Source: an uncultured Draconibacterium sp.
GTDB lineage: Bacteria; Bacteroidota; Bacteroidia; Bacteroidales; Prolixibacteraceae
Reading direction: 5' to 3'
DNA: 64,000 bases
Assembly: GCF_963677565.1 (NCBI RefSeq)
Contig: NZ_OY781981.1
Span: 3,774,001-3,838,000, forward strand
The translations under genes were made by a program, and so were the position numbers. The notes under the pieces were generated by a model. The model saw only the letters and a program-made list of their open reading frames with translations. It ran no database searches and was not told the DNA's origin. Positions 55,907 through 64,000 of the stretch are shown here, one piece after another (within the stretch, counting starts at the first letter, position 1; the number at the start of each line of letters is the position of its first letter).

Positions 55907-57883
55907 ATGTTCTCAGGAAAAGGGAAGTTTTTTTTATTTATTCTATTTTTTATTGGTTCCTCAAAACTTTTATTTGCCCAAAACTCTCCGGTGGAAGAAG
56001 AATTACTGCGTGATAACATAAAAGTTTTAAAAAACTACTTTATTGAAAACAACAACTGGCATGTTGTAAAAAAAGAAGTAGGTACCGATGTTGGTGCCTT
56101 ACTGCATTTTGTAGAAGATGAGCCGATAGGAGAGATTATTCGAAATTTGAACGACACGCAAAATGTTACTGGTAACTATGTAATGCGTTTGCCGGAAAAT
56201 GTTGAAGATAGCCTGAGTGTTCCCGGTTATGTGCCTTATTCTGATCAGAAATTAGAGATTCAGATTATTGAATCGCAATACAGGGCAAGTATAAATCCAA
56301 AAGACATAACAGTGCCGCCAGCAATTCTTCGCGAGGCCGAAAACGAGGTTGAAATGATTCCTGAAGGACAGGGAATGAAGCTGTTTGCTGATTCTGTTTA
56401 CACATTCCCGGAAGAGTTGCATATTCCTGAGGTTATTCCCGACTCGATATTGAATTCTCCTGAGATGTTTAATGAGCTCGTTAAGCGCGACAGCCTCCGA
56501 AAAGTATTTATTGAGGAGAAAAGAGTTTCTTACAACGATTCGCTAAAGGCTGAATACATTATTAATTACCAGGTAGAAAAATACAACGACAACCTGAATT
56601 ATCGCATTAAACGTTATAAAGACGAGGTTAAACTAAATAATTACAATGTACTAAAAGCTTACAATGATCAGGTTGTGGCGCAGGTTAACGATTCGATAAA
56701 AGCTGTTTTAGATGTGTTAATTCAATATGCTGATTATATCGATACTACGCACATATCGTTTGTGAATTTATATGGTGAGAAGGAAGATATTATTCTACAA
56801 AATGATGCGGAGCGTTACTCGCGAATATGGCTAAAAAACGAGCAGAACGACTCATTGGCTGTAATGATAAAAAACACCGACAAACGTACGGTTCAGATGT
56901 TGATTGATGATGGTGTAACTTTCTCGCGGTTTAAAGAAAAACAAACCAAAGATTTTGATTTTGAGAGCCTGAAGCCTAATTACAATAAGTTTAAAGGCGT
57001 GGGTAAAAGCTATGAACTGGAAACACCATGGAATATTGGAGGCGATGGAAGTATCGGGCTCACACAAACCTATCTCGATAACTGGAAAAAAGGAGGAAAA
57101 AGTTCTTTAGCATCGTTAATGGTATTAAAAGGCTTTGCCAATTATTCGCGTAAAGACGGAAAGGTAAAATGGGAAAATTCGGCAGAATTAAGAAACGGTT
57201 GGATAAAACCAGGAGGTGAAGACTCTGAGCTGCAAAAAAATGATGATAAATTTGAAATTACTACGCGCTACGGTTTAAGCGCATTTAAAAAATGGTACTA
57301 CAGTGCCGAGCTTAACTTTAATACGCAGCTATTCAGAGGGTATGATTATCCCAAATCGGAAAACCCGGAAGTGCTTTCTGCTTTTCTAGCGCCATCAACA
57401 ACCTACTTAAAAATAGGTTTGGATTACAAGCCAAATAAAAATCTGTCATTGTTTTTGTCGCCGTTAACTATGAAAAATGTTTATGTGCGGGACACCGCTT
57501 TGGTTAACCCGGTTAGTTTTGGAATTGACAAGGGAAGAAAAGCTTTTTGGGAGCCGGGTTTAAATGCCGATTTAAGTTATAAAACCCAGATAACTGATGA
57601 CATTTCGTACGAAACCAAATACAAAATGTTTATAAACTACAAAGATCCGTTTTCGAAGTTCGACCTAAACTGGGAAAATAATTTTAAAATGCAGCTGAAT
57701 TCGTATATCGATTTGCGATTAATGCTACATTTTATATACGACGATGACGTAAAGTTCCCTGTTTACGATGCTGATGGAAATAAAACCGGTGAAGAAGCAA
57801 AATTGCAGGTTAAAGAATTTTTTACGATCGGATTTACATACAAAATAAACAGGAAGGTGATGCGAACACATCGTATTCGTTAA
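55907..57883 (+). CDS. DUF3078 exported protein with long N-terminal region
   Basis: 658-aa protein from ATG 55907, with signal peptide MFSGKGKFFLFILFFIGSSKLLFAQ. Residues about 25-370 form a helical and mixed region rich in Asn, Tyr, Asp and Lys that I do not recognise. The C-terminal third or so is DUF3078, a predicted beta-barrel domain: ETPWNIGGDGSIGLTQTYLDNWKKGG, LMVLKGFANYSRKDGKVKWENSAELRNGW, and FYDDDVKFP-like and FTIGFTYKINRK strands near the end. DUF3078 proteins are often around 300 aa, so this one is long. Probable outer-membrane location, function unknown. Confidence 0.85.
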   Translation: MFSGKGKFFLFILFFIGSSKLLFAQNSPVEEELLRDNIKVLKNYFIENNNWHVVKKEVGTDVGALLHFVEDEPIGEIIRNLNDTQNVTGNYVMRLPENVEDSLSVPGYVPYSDQKLEIQIIESQYRASINPKDITVPPAILREAENEVEMIPEGQGMKLFADSVYTFPEELHIPEVIPDSILNSPEMFNELVKRDSLRKVFIEEKRVSYNDSLKAEYIINYQVEKYNDNLNYRIKRYKDEVKLNNYNVLKAYNDQVVAQVNDSIKAVLDVLIQYADYIDTTHISFVNLYGEKEDIILQNDAERYSRIWLKNEQNDSLAVMIKNTDKRTVQMLIDDGVTFSRFKEKQTKDFDFESLKPNYNKFKGVGKSYELETPWNIGGDGSIGLTQTYLDNWKKGGKSSLASLMVLKGFANYSRKDGKVKWENSAELRNGWIKPGGEDSELQKNDDKFEITTRYGLSAFKKWYYSAELNFNTQLFRGYDYPKSENPEVLSAFLAPSTTYLKIGLDYKPNKNLSLFLSPLTMKNVYVRDTALVNPVSFGIDKGRKAFWEPGLNADLSYKTQITDDISYETKYKMFINYKDPFSKFDLNWENNFKMQLNSYIDLRLMLHFIYDDDVKFPVYDADGNKTGEEAKLQVKEFFTIGFTYKINRKVMRTHRIR

Positions 57884-57921
57884 GATATTTTTTACCTTCG
57901 GGAAACAATCAAAACAAACAG

Positions 57922-58296
57922 ATGAAAGATTTAAAACGTTACTATACTTTAAATGCCTACCCGAAAGATGTTTACAATGCGCTTACCAACGAAAAAATGC
58001 TGGAAATATGGACCGGCGAGGCAGCCGTAATGCCATTGCAGCCAAATACTGAATTTTCGTTATGGGATGGAAGTATCACTGGTATAAATGTTGAATTTGA
58101 GCCGGATAAGAAGATCGTTCAAAAGTGGTTTTTTGGCGAAGAGGAAGATTCGTTGGTTACCATTAAATTACATCCTCATAAAAAAGGAACAAGCATGGAA
58201 ATCAAACAAACGAATATCCCGGATGAAGCTTTTGATAATATTTCAGAAGGATGGGATGAAGACTATTTTGGAGCTCTAAACGAACTGTTTATCTAG
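57922..58296 (+). CDS. START-like (SRPBCC) domain protein
   Basis: 124-aa cytosolic protein with the AHSA1-like helix-grip fold: YYTLNAYPKDVYNALTNEKMLEIWTGE, then SLWDGSITGINVEFEPDKKIVQKWFFGEEEDSLVTIKL and a final helix GWDEDYFGALNELF. Such proteins bind small hydrophobic ligands or act as co-chaperones. It starts 38 bp after the DUF3078 gene and may be read from the same transcript, though TACCTTCG near 57890 resembles a weak -7 element. Confidence 0.85.
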   Translation: MKDLKRYYTLNAYPKDVYNALTNEKMLEIWTGEAAVMPLQPNTEFSLWDGSITGINVEFEPDKKIVQKWFFGEEEDSLVTIKLHPHKKGTSMEIKQTNIPDEAFDNISEGWDEDYFGALNELFI

Positions 58297-58325
58297 TGCT
58301 CTCAACAGTTTCATTGGTAGAAAAG

Positions 58326-58796
58326 TTAATGCTTTAATTCTTCCAGTAAAAGATCTCTTATTTGAAGAAAGTTATACTCCAGTTTTAGCATATTTTCAAT
58401 GTAAAAGTTGAAAATATCGGGCCATTGATTTTGTCGATGTAAATCAACATTGTTAAGCTGCGTATAAATTCTGCAAACCTCCGCACCGCTGTCTTCCCGT
58501 TCATGAAAGAATTCCCATTGTAGTCCGTTTTCAAAACCTTCTTCAATAATTACTTTATATTTTTCAAGAATTTCATACGCTTTTAAACGCAACTTTTCAT
58601 TTCTGTTTCCAAGTTCTAAAATTACTTTTGCATCTTTTCTGCCTACATCAAAGCGCAGTGCAACACCTTTTATTTTTGTTTTGTGCAGCATCCATTTTCT
58701 TTTTCTGAATTTTAGCTCGGGGTGCACATCACAACGCTTCCCAAACATTTGCCAAAAGTCTATTTTCAACTGCTTCAACTCTTCTCTCGAATACAT
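58326..58796 (-). CDS. DUF4268 protein
   Basis: 156-aa cytosolic protein with the DUF4268 pattern REELKQLKIDFWQMFGKRC and WMLHKTKIKGVALRFDVGRKDAKVILEL, then YKVIIEEGFENGLQWEFF. Some DUF4268 domains accompany restriction-type nucleases, but this small stand-alone form is common in Bacteroidota and unexplained. A minus-strand TACCTTTG (58808-58801) lies only 5 bp before the ATG, so the mRNA may be nearly leaderless. Confidence 0.85.
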   Translation of the reverse strand: MYSREELKQLKIDFWQMFGKRCDVHPELKFRKRKWMLHKTKIKGVALRFDVGRKDAKVILELGNRNEKLRLKAYEILEKYKVIIEEGFENGLQWEFFHEREDSGAEVCRIYTQLNNVDLHRQNQWPDIFNFYIENMLKLEYNFLQIRDLLLEELKH

Positions 58797-58855
58797 GCGG
58801 CAAAGGTAAACTAAATTTAATTTTTAATTTTAGGCTTTTAAGTATTAAGCAAACT

Positions 58856-59746
58856 ATGATTCGAAGATTATTATTTCTGATCTTATTGGTTTTTGTCTTA
58901 AAAGGAGCACTTGCGCAACTTGTAACAGTTCAGGCAGATTATAACTCGCTAGGAGATTGTATTTTTAGTGCTACTAATAATGCCAAAGTTCCCATGTATT
59001 TGCAGATTAATTTTGGAGATTTGGAGAACACAACATTTAATGAACCACTTCCGTATATTAAACGACTGACAACAGGATACAATAGTTTATTTACGCTACA
59101 ACGCGACCTGGATGCAGATGTGCCCCGCTTTAATTACGAGATAAATACCTTCCGGTCTAATCCAACATCAGATATTGATTTTGATTTTCCTTATTTGTTA
59201 CCTTTTAAAGAAGGAGAAAGCGTGCAATTTTTTGATGTAAAAAATATTGATGGATTTTGGGGAACGGAAGGTTTGAAATCATGGTATGCTGTAGGCTTTA
59301 AAACAATTTCAGGAACATCGGTTTATGCGAGCAGAACGGGAATTGTTGCAGAAATTGTTGGAAAATCGAGAACCGGAGATTCACGTTATTGGTATCATAC
59401 ATGGAAAAACAGTATTACTTTATTACAACCCGATGGAACGTTGAGCTGCTATCACAATGTAGTGTGTGATCCTGACAAACTGGGTGTAGGGCAAAAAGTA
59501 TTTGCAGGACAAAAAATAGGGGAGGTTGCCGCTGGTAGTAAAGAGTTAATATTATTAATATATCACGATTCGTTATCTGCTTCCAAACCTTTGTCGTTTG
59601 TAATTCCTCAATTTGTAGTGTCTTCTGATGGTAAAAGTGTTATACTTAACTCGAATGCTCCTTACACTATTTTTCATCCTAAAAGAATTAAGGGATTGGA
59701 AATGACAAAAAGAGAAAAAAGGAAATATTTAGAAAAAAGTGAGTAA
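58856..59746 (+). CDS. M23/LytM-like protein with incomplete catalytic site
   Basis: 296-aa exported protein with a signal peptide ending near ALAQ. Residues 151-240 follow the LytM/M23 beta fold: GTSVYASRTGIVAEIVG, SITLLQPDGTLSCYHNVV, LGVGQKVFAGQKIGEVA, and ELILLIYHDS. Active M23 enzymes need HxxxD early and HLH near the end. Here the early His/Asp pair is absent and the HLH position reads LLIYH (only His200 and His237 visible), so peptidoglycan cleavage is doubtful. It may be a regulator or a binding protein, as for inactive LytM proteins. Confidence 0.78.
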   Translation: MIRRLLFLILLVFVLKGALAQLVTVQADYNSLGDCIFSATNNAKVPMYLQINFGDLENTTFNEPLPYIKRLTTGYNSLFTLQRDLDADVPRFNYEINTFRSNPTSDIDFDFPYLLPFKEGESVQFFDVKNIDGFWGTEGLKSWYAVGFKTISGTSVYASRTGIVAEIVGKSRTGDSRYWYHTWKNSITLLQPDGTLSCYHNVVCDPDKLGVGQKVFAGQKIGEVAAGSKELILLIYHDSLSASKPLSFVIPQFVVSSDGKSVILNSNAPYTIFHPKRIKGLEMTKREKRKYLEKSE

Positions 59747-60120
59747 TTTTAATTGTTCGATAGAAATTTGGAATTAAAATAAAAATCAACGTTCTATGTT
59801 AAATTGAATTTTGTTTTTTTGTAGAATTGTTAAATAACACTAAAACTTTTTATAAAAATATGTGTTTATACCACATAAAAAGTGACAAATGTCGCTTAAT
59901 TTTGTTTCCCATTAATTAAATTTGTGAAAAGTATTGTAAAGTTAAATGGTCGAATAACAATTAGTTAAGAAGAAATTCAATGTAAAGCAAATAGTTATTA
60001 TATAGTAATACAGTTTTACTTGTTAATATAAATATTTGTTAATTGGTGTTTTTTTTCTCTAATTTGTCGACGAGTATTAAATGTGAGTGAGTTATTTACT
60101 AATATTTTAAAATTTATTCT
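59747..60120. other. 374-bp leader region before susC
   Basis: Very AT-rich. It contains two overlapping -7-like motifs, TAATTTTG (59897-59904) and TAAATTTG (59917-59924), and an inverted repeat GACA-AA-TGTC (59884-59893) next to them, which may be an operator. A start here would give a leader of about 190 nt. I see no ORF and no terminator. Confidence 0.4.
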
Positions 60121-63100
60121 ATGAAAAAAATTGCGCTAATGCTATTGGGCATTGCCTTTTTTGGCGTGCTTGTGGTTGAAGCACAGGTAAAAAGTATCAG
60201 CGGTACTGTAACAAGTTCCGAGGATGGTACTGGGATACCAGGTGTTTCAGTAAGTGTTAAAGGTACTACTATTGGTACAGTGACGAACATTGATGGTCAG
60301 TATCAAATGGATGTGCCAAATGACGCTACAACTCTCGTATTCTCTTTTGTAGGTATGAAAACTATTGAAGCCCCAATTTCGGGTTCAGTGGTTAATGCCG
60401 TTATGGAAGCCGATTATGTAGGTGTTGAAGAAGTTATTGTAACGGGGTATACATCGCACAGAAAGAGCGAGGTAACCGGTTCCTCAGTACAGGTAAGTGG
60501 GGATGTACTGGCCAATATGCCAGTAGTTAGTGTTGACCAGGCACTGCAAGGTAAAGTTGCCGGTGTTAACATTAGTGCCTCTTCTGGTACTCCGGGATCT
60601 GTTCAAAACATCCGTATTCGAGGTAGAAGTTCGATTACCGCAGGTAACGAACCACTTTATGTAATTGATGGTGTACCAATGGTTAATGGTAACTCATCAG
60701 CTACAACTTCAGGATCAAACTTGTCAATGCTTTCTACGCTGAATAGTAATGACATTGAAAGTCTCACCGTGTTGAAAGATGCTTCCGCAACAGCTGCATA
60801 CGGAGCACGTGGTGCGAATGGTGTAATTGTTATTACCACCAAATCAGGACGCACAGGAAAAGCAGATATCAACTTCTCTGCTACCTATGGTTTCTCTAAC
60901 GATGCGGTTGACGGACCAGGTGTATTAACCGGTGCTGAACGTGAAATGCTTGCATACGAAGCATTAATTAATACCTATGGTGAAGATTATGGTTTTTCAA
61001 CACAGGAGGGGGCAAAAGAATTTTATGAGGCTTATCCTAGTTCTTTTGGAAATGATTACACGCTTTGGAACGAGGCTGGCAGACCAGAAACTGATTGGGC
61101 TGATTTGATTACCAACAAAAATGCACCAATGCAGGAATACAACCTGTCTGCAAGTGGCGGAAACGAAGGAATGTCTTATTATACTTCAGTAGGTTACATG
61201 AGCCAGGAAGCTACTGTTATTGGTTCTGATTATGAACGTTTCTCCGGAGCTTTGACTTTGGATGTAGATTTATCGCCAAGCATTAAATTTACTACCAGAA
61301 ACAATGCATCTCATTCATTCCAAGATGGTTTGCTGGAAATGAGCGCTTATTTCTCATCTCCTCGTGCTTCAAAATTCTTTATGCCGTCAATTGATCAAGC
61401 ATACAATGAAGATGGTAGTATTGATTATGAAAATACATCACTGCCTAACCCGCTTTGGATTGCTCAGGAAGATATTGATGATTCTAAATTAACAAGGATC
61501 CTTTCAAACAACAGTATAACCTGGGATACTCCGGTTGAGAATCTTTCGTTCACAACCAGAGTGAATATCGATTATCGCGTGTATAACTACAAACGCTATC
61601 GTAACCCTCTACGTGGTGATGGTGATGGTGCGACTAACGGTTATGGCTGGCAAGCTCACAGAAACAGTGTTAACTATGTTTTCCAAAACATGGTAAATTA
61701 TTCATTGTCATTGGATGGAGGTCATAATTTTGATTTCTCTGCTATCCAGGAATACCAGGAAAACAGGAGGTATTATCTTGATGCAGACGCAGATAACTTC
61801 ACCGATGTTGGTTTGACCAACTTAAGTTCGGCAGGTAATCCTACTTCCGCATTTTCTGAATTTACGGATTGGAAAGTTGGATCTTATTTAGGAATGGTGC
61901 ACTATTCTTACGATGGTAAATACATTGTAGATTTAACATACCGTAAAGAAGGTAGCTCGCGCTTTGCTCCGGATAACCGTTGGGGGGATTTTTGGGCTAT
62001 TGGTGGTGCATGGAATATGCAACGCGAAAACTTCATGTCGAATGTTGAGGTGGTTGATATGTTAAAATTAAGAGGTTCATATGGTTTAACCGGTAACGCA
62101 AATATCGATTTAAATCAATATCAGTCATTACTAAGTTATGATTCGGATTATGCAGGTGAAGGTGCTTCATATCCTGGAACTTTTGGTAACAATGACCTGT
62201 CTTGGGAAACTTCAAAAACATTAGATATTGGTGTTGATTTTGGTTTATTCCAAAACCGTATCAGTGGGTCGATAGGTTATTACAACCGCGAGACTCAAGA
62301 TATGTTACTCGACGTACCATTGTCTTTAACTACTGGTTTTGAGGAGCAAACACGTAATATTGGTAGAATGGAAAACAAAGGTTACGAGTTTGAATTAAAT
62401 GTTGATATCATTCGTTCAAACGACATGAACCTATCAATTGGTGGTAACCTGGGTACCAACAAAAACGAAGTTCTCGAATTGGCAACAGACCTGAATGGTG
62501 AAGAAATCAATATCACAGGGACAACACAGCGTGTTGAGACTGGTCATCCTGTTTACGGATGGTACATGCCAACCTGGGCAGGTGTAAATCCTGATACCGG
62601 TGATGAAGAGTGGTTTGTGAATCCTGAAGAAAGTGATGAAAAAACTGCAAATTTCAACGATGCAGAACAAGTTTGGCAAGGTGGAAGTGCCATTCCTAAA
62701 GTTACAGCCGGTATGAACCTGCACTTTGACTTTAAGGGAGCTTTTATTGATTTAAACGGTTACTACGCTGGTGGTCACAAAGTATACGAAGAATGGCACC
62801 GTTATACAAACGGAACAGACGTATTCTCTGTATTCTACTACCAGGGAGTTGATGCCTTGTTAGACAGATGGCAAAAGCCGGGTGATATAACCCGCTTTGG
62901 TAAGTTTGAATATACAGGACGACCTTGGCAACGTCACTCTAAATTCTTGTACGATGGAGATTACTTCCGTTTAAAAGACGTGACTGTCGGTTATGACTTT
63001 AGTCCAAGTCTTGTAGATGCTATAGGACTAGGGGGTGTACGCGTATTTGTTCGTGGAACCAACCTTTATACCTGGGTAAAAGACGATAACCTGAAATATG

Positions 63101-63186
63101 ACCCGGAAGTTGATGTGTCAGGTTACACCGAATTAGTAACCCCACCTGTGAAATCATTCATTTTTGGTGTAAACGTAAAATTCTAA
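60121..63186 (+). CDS. SusC/RagA family TonB-linked outer-membrane transporter
   Basis: 1021-aa outer-membrane receptor that imports glycans or peptides with its SusD lid. Signal peptide 1-21, CarboxypepD_reg-like domain about 24-95 (GIPGVSVSVKGTTIGTVTNIDG), TonB box EEVIVTGY (103-110), plug domain (QALQGKVAGVNI, YVIDGVPMV, LKDASATAAYGARGANGVIVITTK), then a 22-strand barrel ending in aromatic Phe. No N-terminal STN domain is present, so control by an ECF anti-sigma factor is unlikely. The SusD gene follows 6 nt later. The substrate is unknown because the rest of the locus lies outside the window. Confidence 0.97.
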   Translation: MKKIALMLLGIAFFGVLVVEAQVKSISGTVTSSEDGTGIPGVSVSVKGTTIGTVTNIDGQYQMDVPNDATTLVFSFVGMKTIEAPISGSVVNAVMEADYVGVEEVIVTGYTSHRKSEVTGSSVQVSGDVLANMPVVSVDQALQGKVAGVNISASSGTPGSVQNIRIRGRSSITAGNEPLYVIDGVPMVNGNSSATTSGSNLSMLSTLNSNDIESLTVLKDASATAAYGARGANGVIVITTKSGRTGKADINFSATYGFSNDAVDGPGVLTGAEREMLAYEALINTYGEDYGFSTQEGAKEFYEAYPSSFGNDYTLWNEAGRPETDWADLITNKNAPMQEYNLSASGGNEGMSYYTSVGYMSQEATVIGSDYERFSGALTLDVDLSPSIKFTTRNNASHSFQDGLLEMSAYFSSPRASKFFMPSIDQAYNEDGSIDYENTSLPNPLWIAQEDIDDSKLTRILSNNSITWDTPVENLSFTTRVNIDYRVYNYKRYRNPLRGDGDGATNGYGWQAHRNSVNYVFQNMVNYSLSLDGGHNFDFSAIQEYQENRRYYLDADADNFTDVGLTNLSSAGNPTSAFSEFTDWKVGSYLGMVHYSYDGKYIVDLTYRKEGSSRFAPDNRWGDFWAIGGAWNMQRENFMSNVEVVDMLKLRGSYGLTGNANIDLNQYQSLLSYDSDYAGEGASYPGTFGNNDLSWETSKTLDIGVDFGLFQNRISGSIGYYNRETQDMLLDVPLSLTTGFEEQTRNIGRMENKGYEFELNVDIIRSNDMNLSIGGNLGTNKNEVLELATDLNGEEINITGTTQRVETGHPVYGWYMPTWAGVNPDTGDEEWFVNPEESDEKTANFNDAEQVWQGGSAIPKVTAGMNLHFDFKGAFIDLNGYYAGGHKVYEEWHRYTNGTDVFSVFYYQGVDALLDRWQKPGDITRFGKFEYTGRPWQRHSKFLYDGDYFRLKDVTVGYDFSPSLVDAIGLGGVRVFVRGTNLYTWVKDDNLKYDPEVDVSGYTELVTPPVKSFIFGVNVKF

Positions 63187-63192
63187 GAAAGT

Positions 63193-64000
63193 ATGAAAAC
63201 ATTAAATATTTTATCAAAGCTTACAATAGTCTTTCTATTTGTAGCTTCAATTAATGCTTGTACTACCGACGATTTGGATCCGTCTACGGAACAAAACAAA
63301 CCGGTTGAAGGTGGTATTGAGTCGGATGCAAACCTTTATGGTATTGTTAAAGGTGCTTATAGCCGTTTGACCGGTAGTGGTTATTATGGCAGAGATTATA
63401 TAATAAATAACGAGGTAAGAACAGATAACTGTTTTTCAAATGGTAACTCAGGTCGTTTTACAACTCAGGCAGGTTTTAACTACTCGGAAAATACTGGATT
63501 TTTCTGGGATGAAGCATATGAAGTTATTGCCAGTGCCAATATTGTAATTGGTGTAAATCCGGATGAAATGACTGGTGATATGGATTATATTAAGCACATG
63601 CAAGGACAAGCATATGCTCTTCGTGCTTTGGCTCATTTCGATCTTTTAAAACAATATGGACAGCAAAATGCGGGAGGTACATTAGGTGTTCCATATGTAA
63701 CTGAATTTAAAGGTGAAGATCTCACTCCGTCACGCAAATCAGTTGATGAGTGTGTTGATCTTATATTAGCTGATCTTGATATGGCATTTAGTTTATTAAA
63801 TGAAGATTACGATGGTTCACCTGAATTTATCACAAAATATGCTCCTAAGGCAATTGCTTCGAGTGTAGGTGTATACTTTAAAAGATGGGATGTAGCCAAA
63901 AATGCAGCAGCCGCTGTTATCAATTCTGGATTATATTCTATTATTCCTGCCGACCAGTATGTTTCCAGCTTTGGTGTTGATGCATCTCCTAACTCAATCT
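63193..64000 (+). CDS. SusD/RagB family lipoprotein (3' end cut by window)
   Basis: The first 269 codons of a SusD-type surface lipoprotein, starting at ATG 63193, 6 nt after susC. Lipobox SINAC (Cys23). The N-terminal part shows the SusD helical TPR pattern: ESDANLYGIVKGAYSRLTG, WDEAYEVIASANIVIG, then GQAYALRALAHFDLLKQYG and GVPYVTEF. It binds the ligand and closes the SusC channel as a pair. The frame is still open at the window end. Confidence 0.96.
   Translation, partial: MKTLNILSKLTIVFLFVASINACTTDDLDPSTEQNKPVEGGIESDANLYGIVKGAYSRLTGSGYYGRDYIINNEVRTDNCFSNGNSGRFTTQAGFNYSENTGFFWDEAYEVIASANIVIGVNPDEMTGDMDYIKHMQGQAYALRALAHFDLLKQYGQQNAGGTLGVPYVTEFKGEDLTPSRKSVDECVDLILADLDMAFSLLNEDYDGSPEFITKYAPKAIASSVGVYFKRWDVAKNAAAAVINSGLYSIIPADQYVSSFGVDASPNSI

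Noticed and set aside
1..64000. Linking the GH3 gene at the left edge and the SusCD pair at the right edge as one polysaccharide locus
   Set aside because: They are 58 kb apart with many housekeeping genes between, so a shared locus is not supported.
1..64000. CRISPR array, tRNA or rRNA genes, prophage
   Set aside because: No spaced direct repeats, cloverleaf-like sequence or phage structural genes were seen on either strand.

Overview
The window reads as chromosomal DNA of a Bacteroidota bacterium, probably a marine or sediment member of the Marinilabiliales/Prolixibacteraceae. This is inferred from gene content, not from any search. Supporting signs are a SusC/SusD pair, families typical of the phylum (DUF5686, DUF3078, DUF4251, DUF4199, DUF2891, DUF5916), an S9 dipeptidyl peptidase IV, almost no Shine-Dalgarno sequences, and the phylum-specific promoter pattern TTTG-N18..22-TAnnTTTG ahead of many genes. 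Sodium-linked carriers (NhaD, PutP) fit a saline habitat. I saw no tRNA, rRNA, CRISPR array or prophage.

Layout. 1-3.8 kb: the 3' part of a GH3 glycosidase with a PA14 insert, then a subtilisin-like lipoprotein. 3.9-11.1 kb: an outer-membrane CBM9/DUF5916 protein, a small membrane protein, and a run of exported hydrolase-fold proteins ending in a TPR lipoprotein. 11.2-16.9 kb: a complete tripartite RND efflux operon (adaptor, pump, outer-membrane channel). 17.2-20.9 kb: DPP IV, then an overlapping pair of aldolase-like and PchB-like chorismate mutase genes. 21.2-24.6 kb: the thrS-infC-rpmI-rplT translation operon, whose infC begins at a non-canonical AUA/AUU codon behind a strong Shine-Dalgarno. 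24.7-26.1 kb: an IS110-family insertion sequence. 26.1-32.5 kb: M1 aminopeptidase and DUF2891, then an operon of MATE transporter, rsgA and two small genes. 32.7-39.4 kb: a lipoprotein resembling the C-terminal sandwich of GH127 enzymes, a REP-like repeat, serine dehydratase, a two-domain VOC protein, an SDR, PutP and a YitT-type protein. 39.5-43.3 kb: an exbB-exbD-tonB operon and nhaD. 43.4-51.9 kb: a giant tamB, divergent tsaD-sfsA, a DUF4251 protein, and a B3/B4-domain plus acyltransferase pair. 51.9-59.7 kb: DUF5686 receptor-like protein, HD hydrolase, CYTH, DUF3078, START-like, DUF4268 and an M23-like protein. 60.1-64.0 kb: a SusC gene and the start of its SusD partner, cut by the window edge.

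How it fits together. Most genes serve the cell envelope of a polymer-degrading Gram-negative cell. ExbB-ExbD-TonB energises SusC-type receptors, TamB handles envelope assembly or lipid transport, RND and MATE pumps export toxic compounds, and secreted or lipid-anchored hydrolases process glycans and peptides.

The observation most worth checking is the start of tamB. The only nearby ATG lies in another frame and joins the main reading frame through a dnaX-type A AAA AAG heptamer. This could be programmed frameshifting, a mutation, or a miscalled homopolymer.
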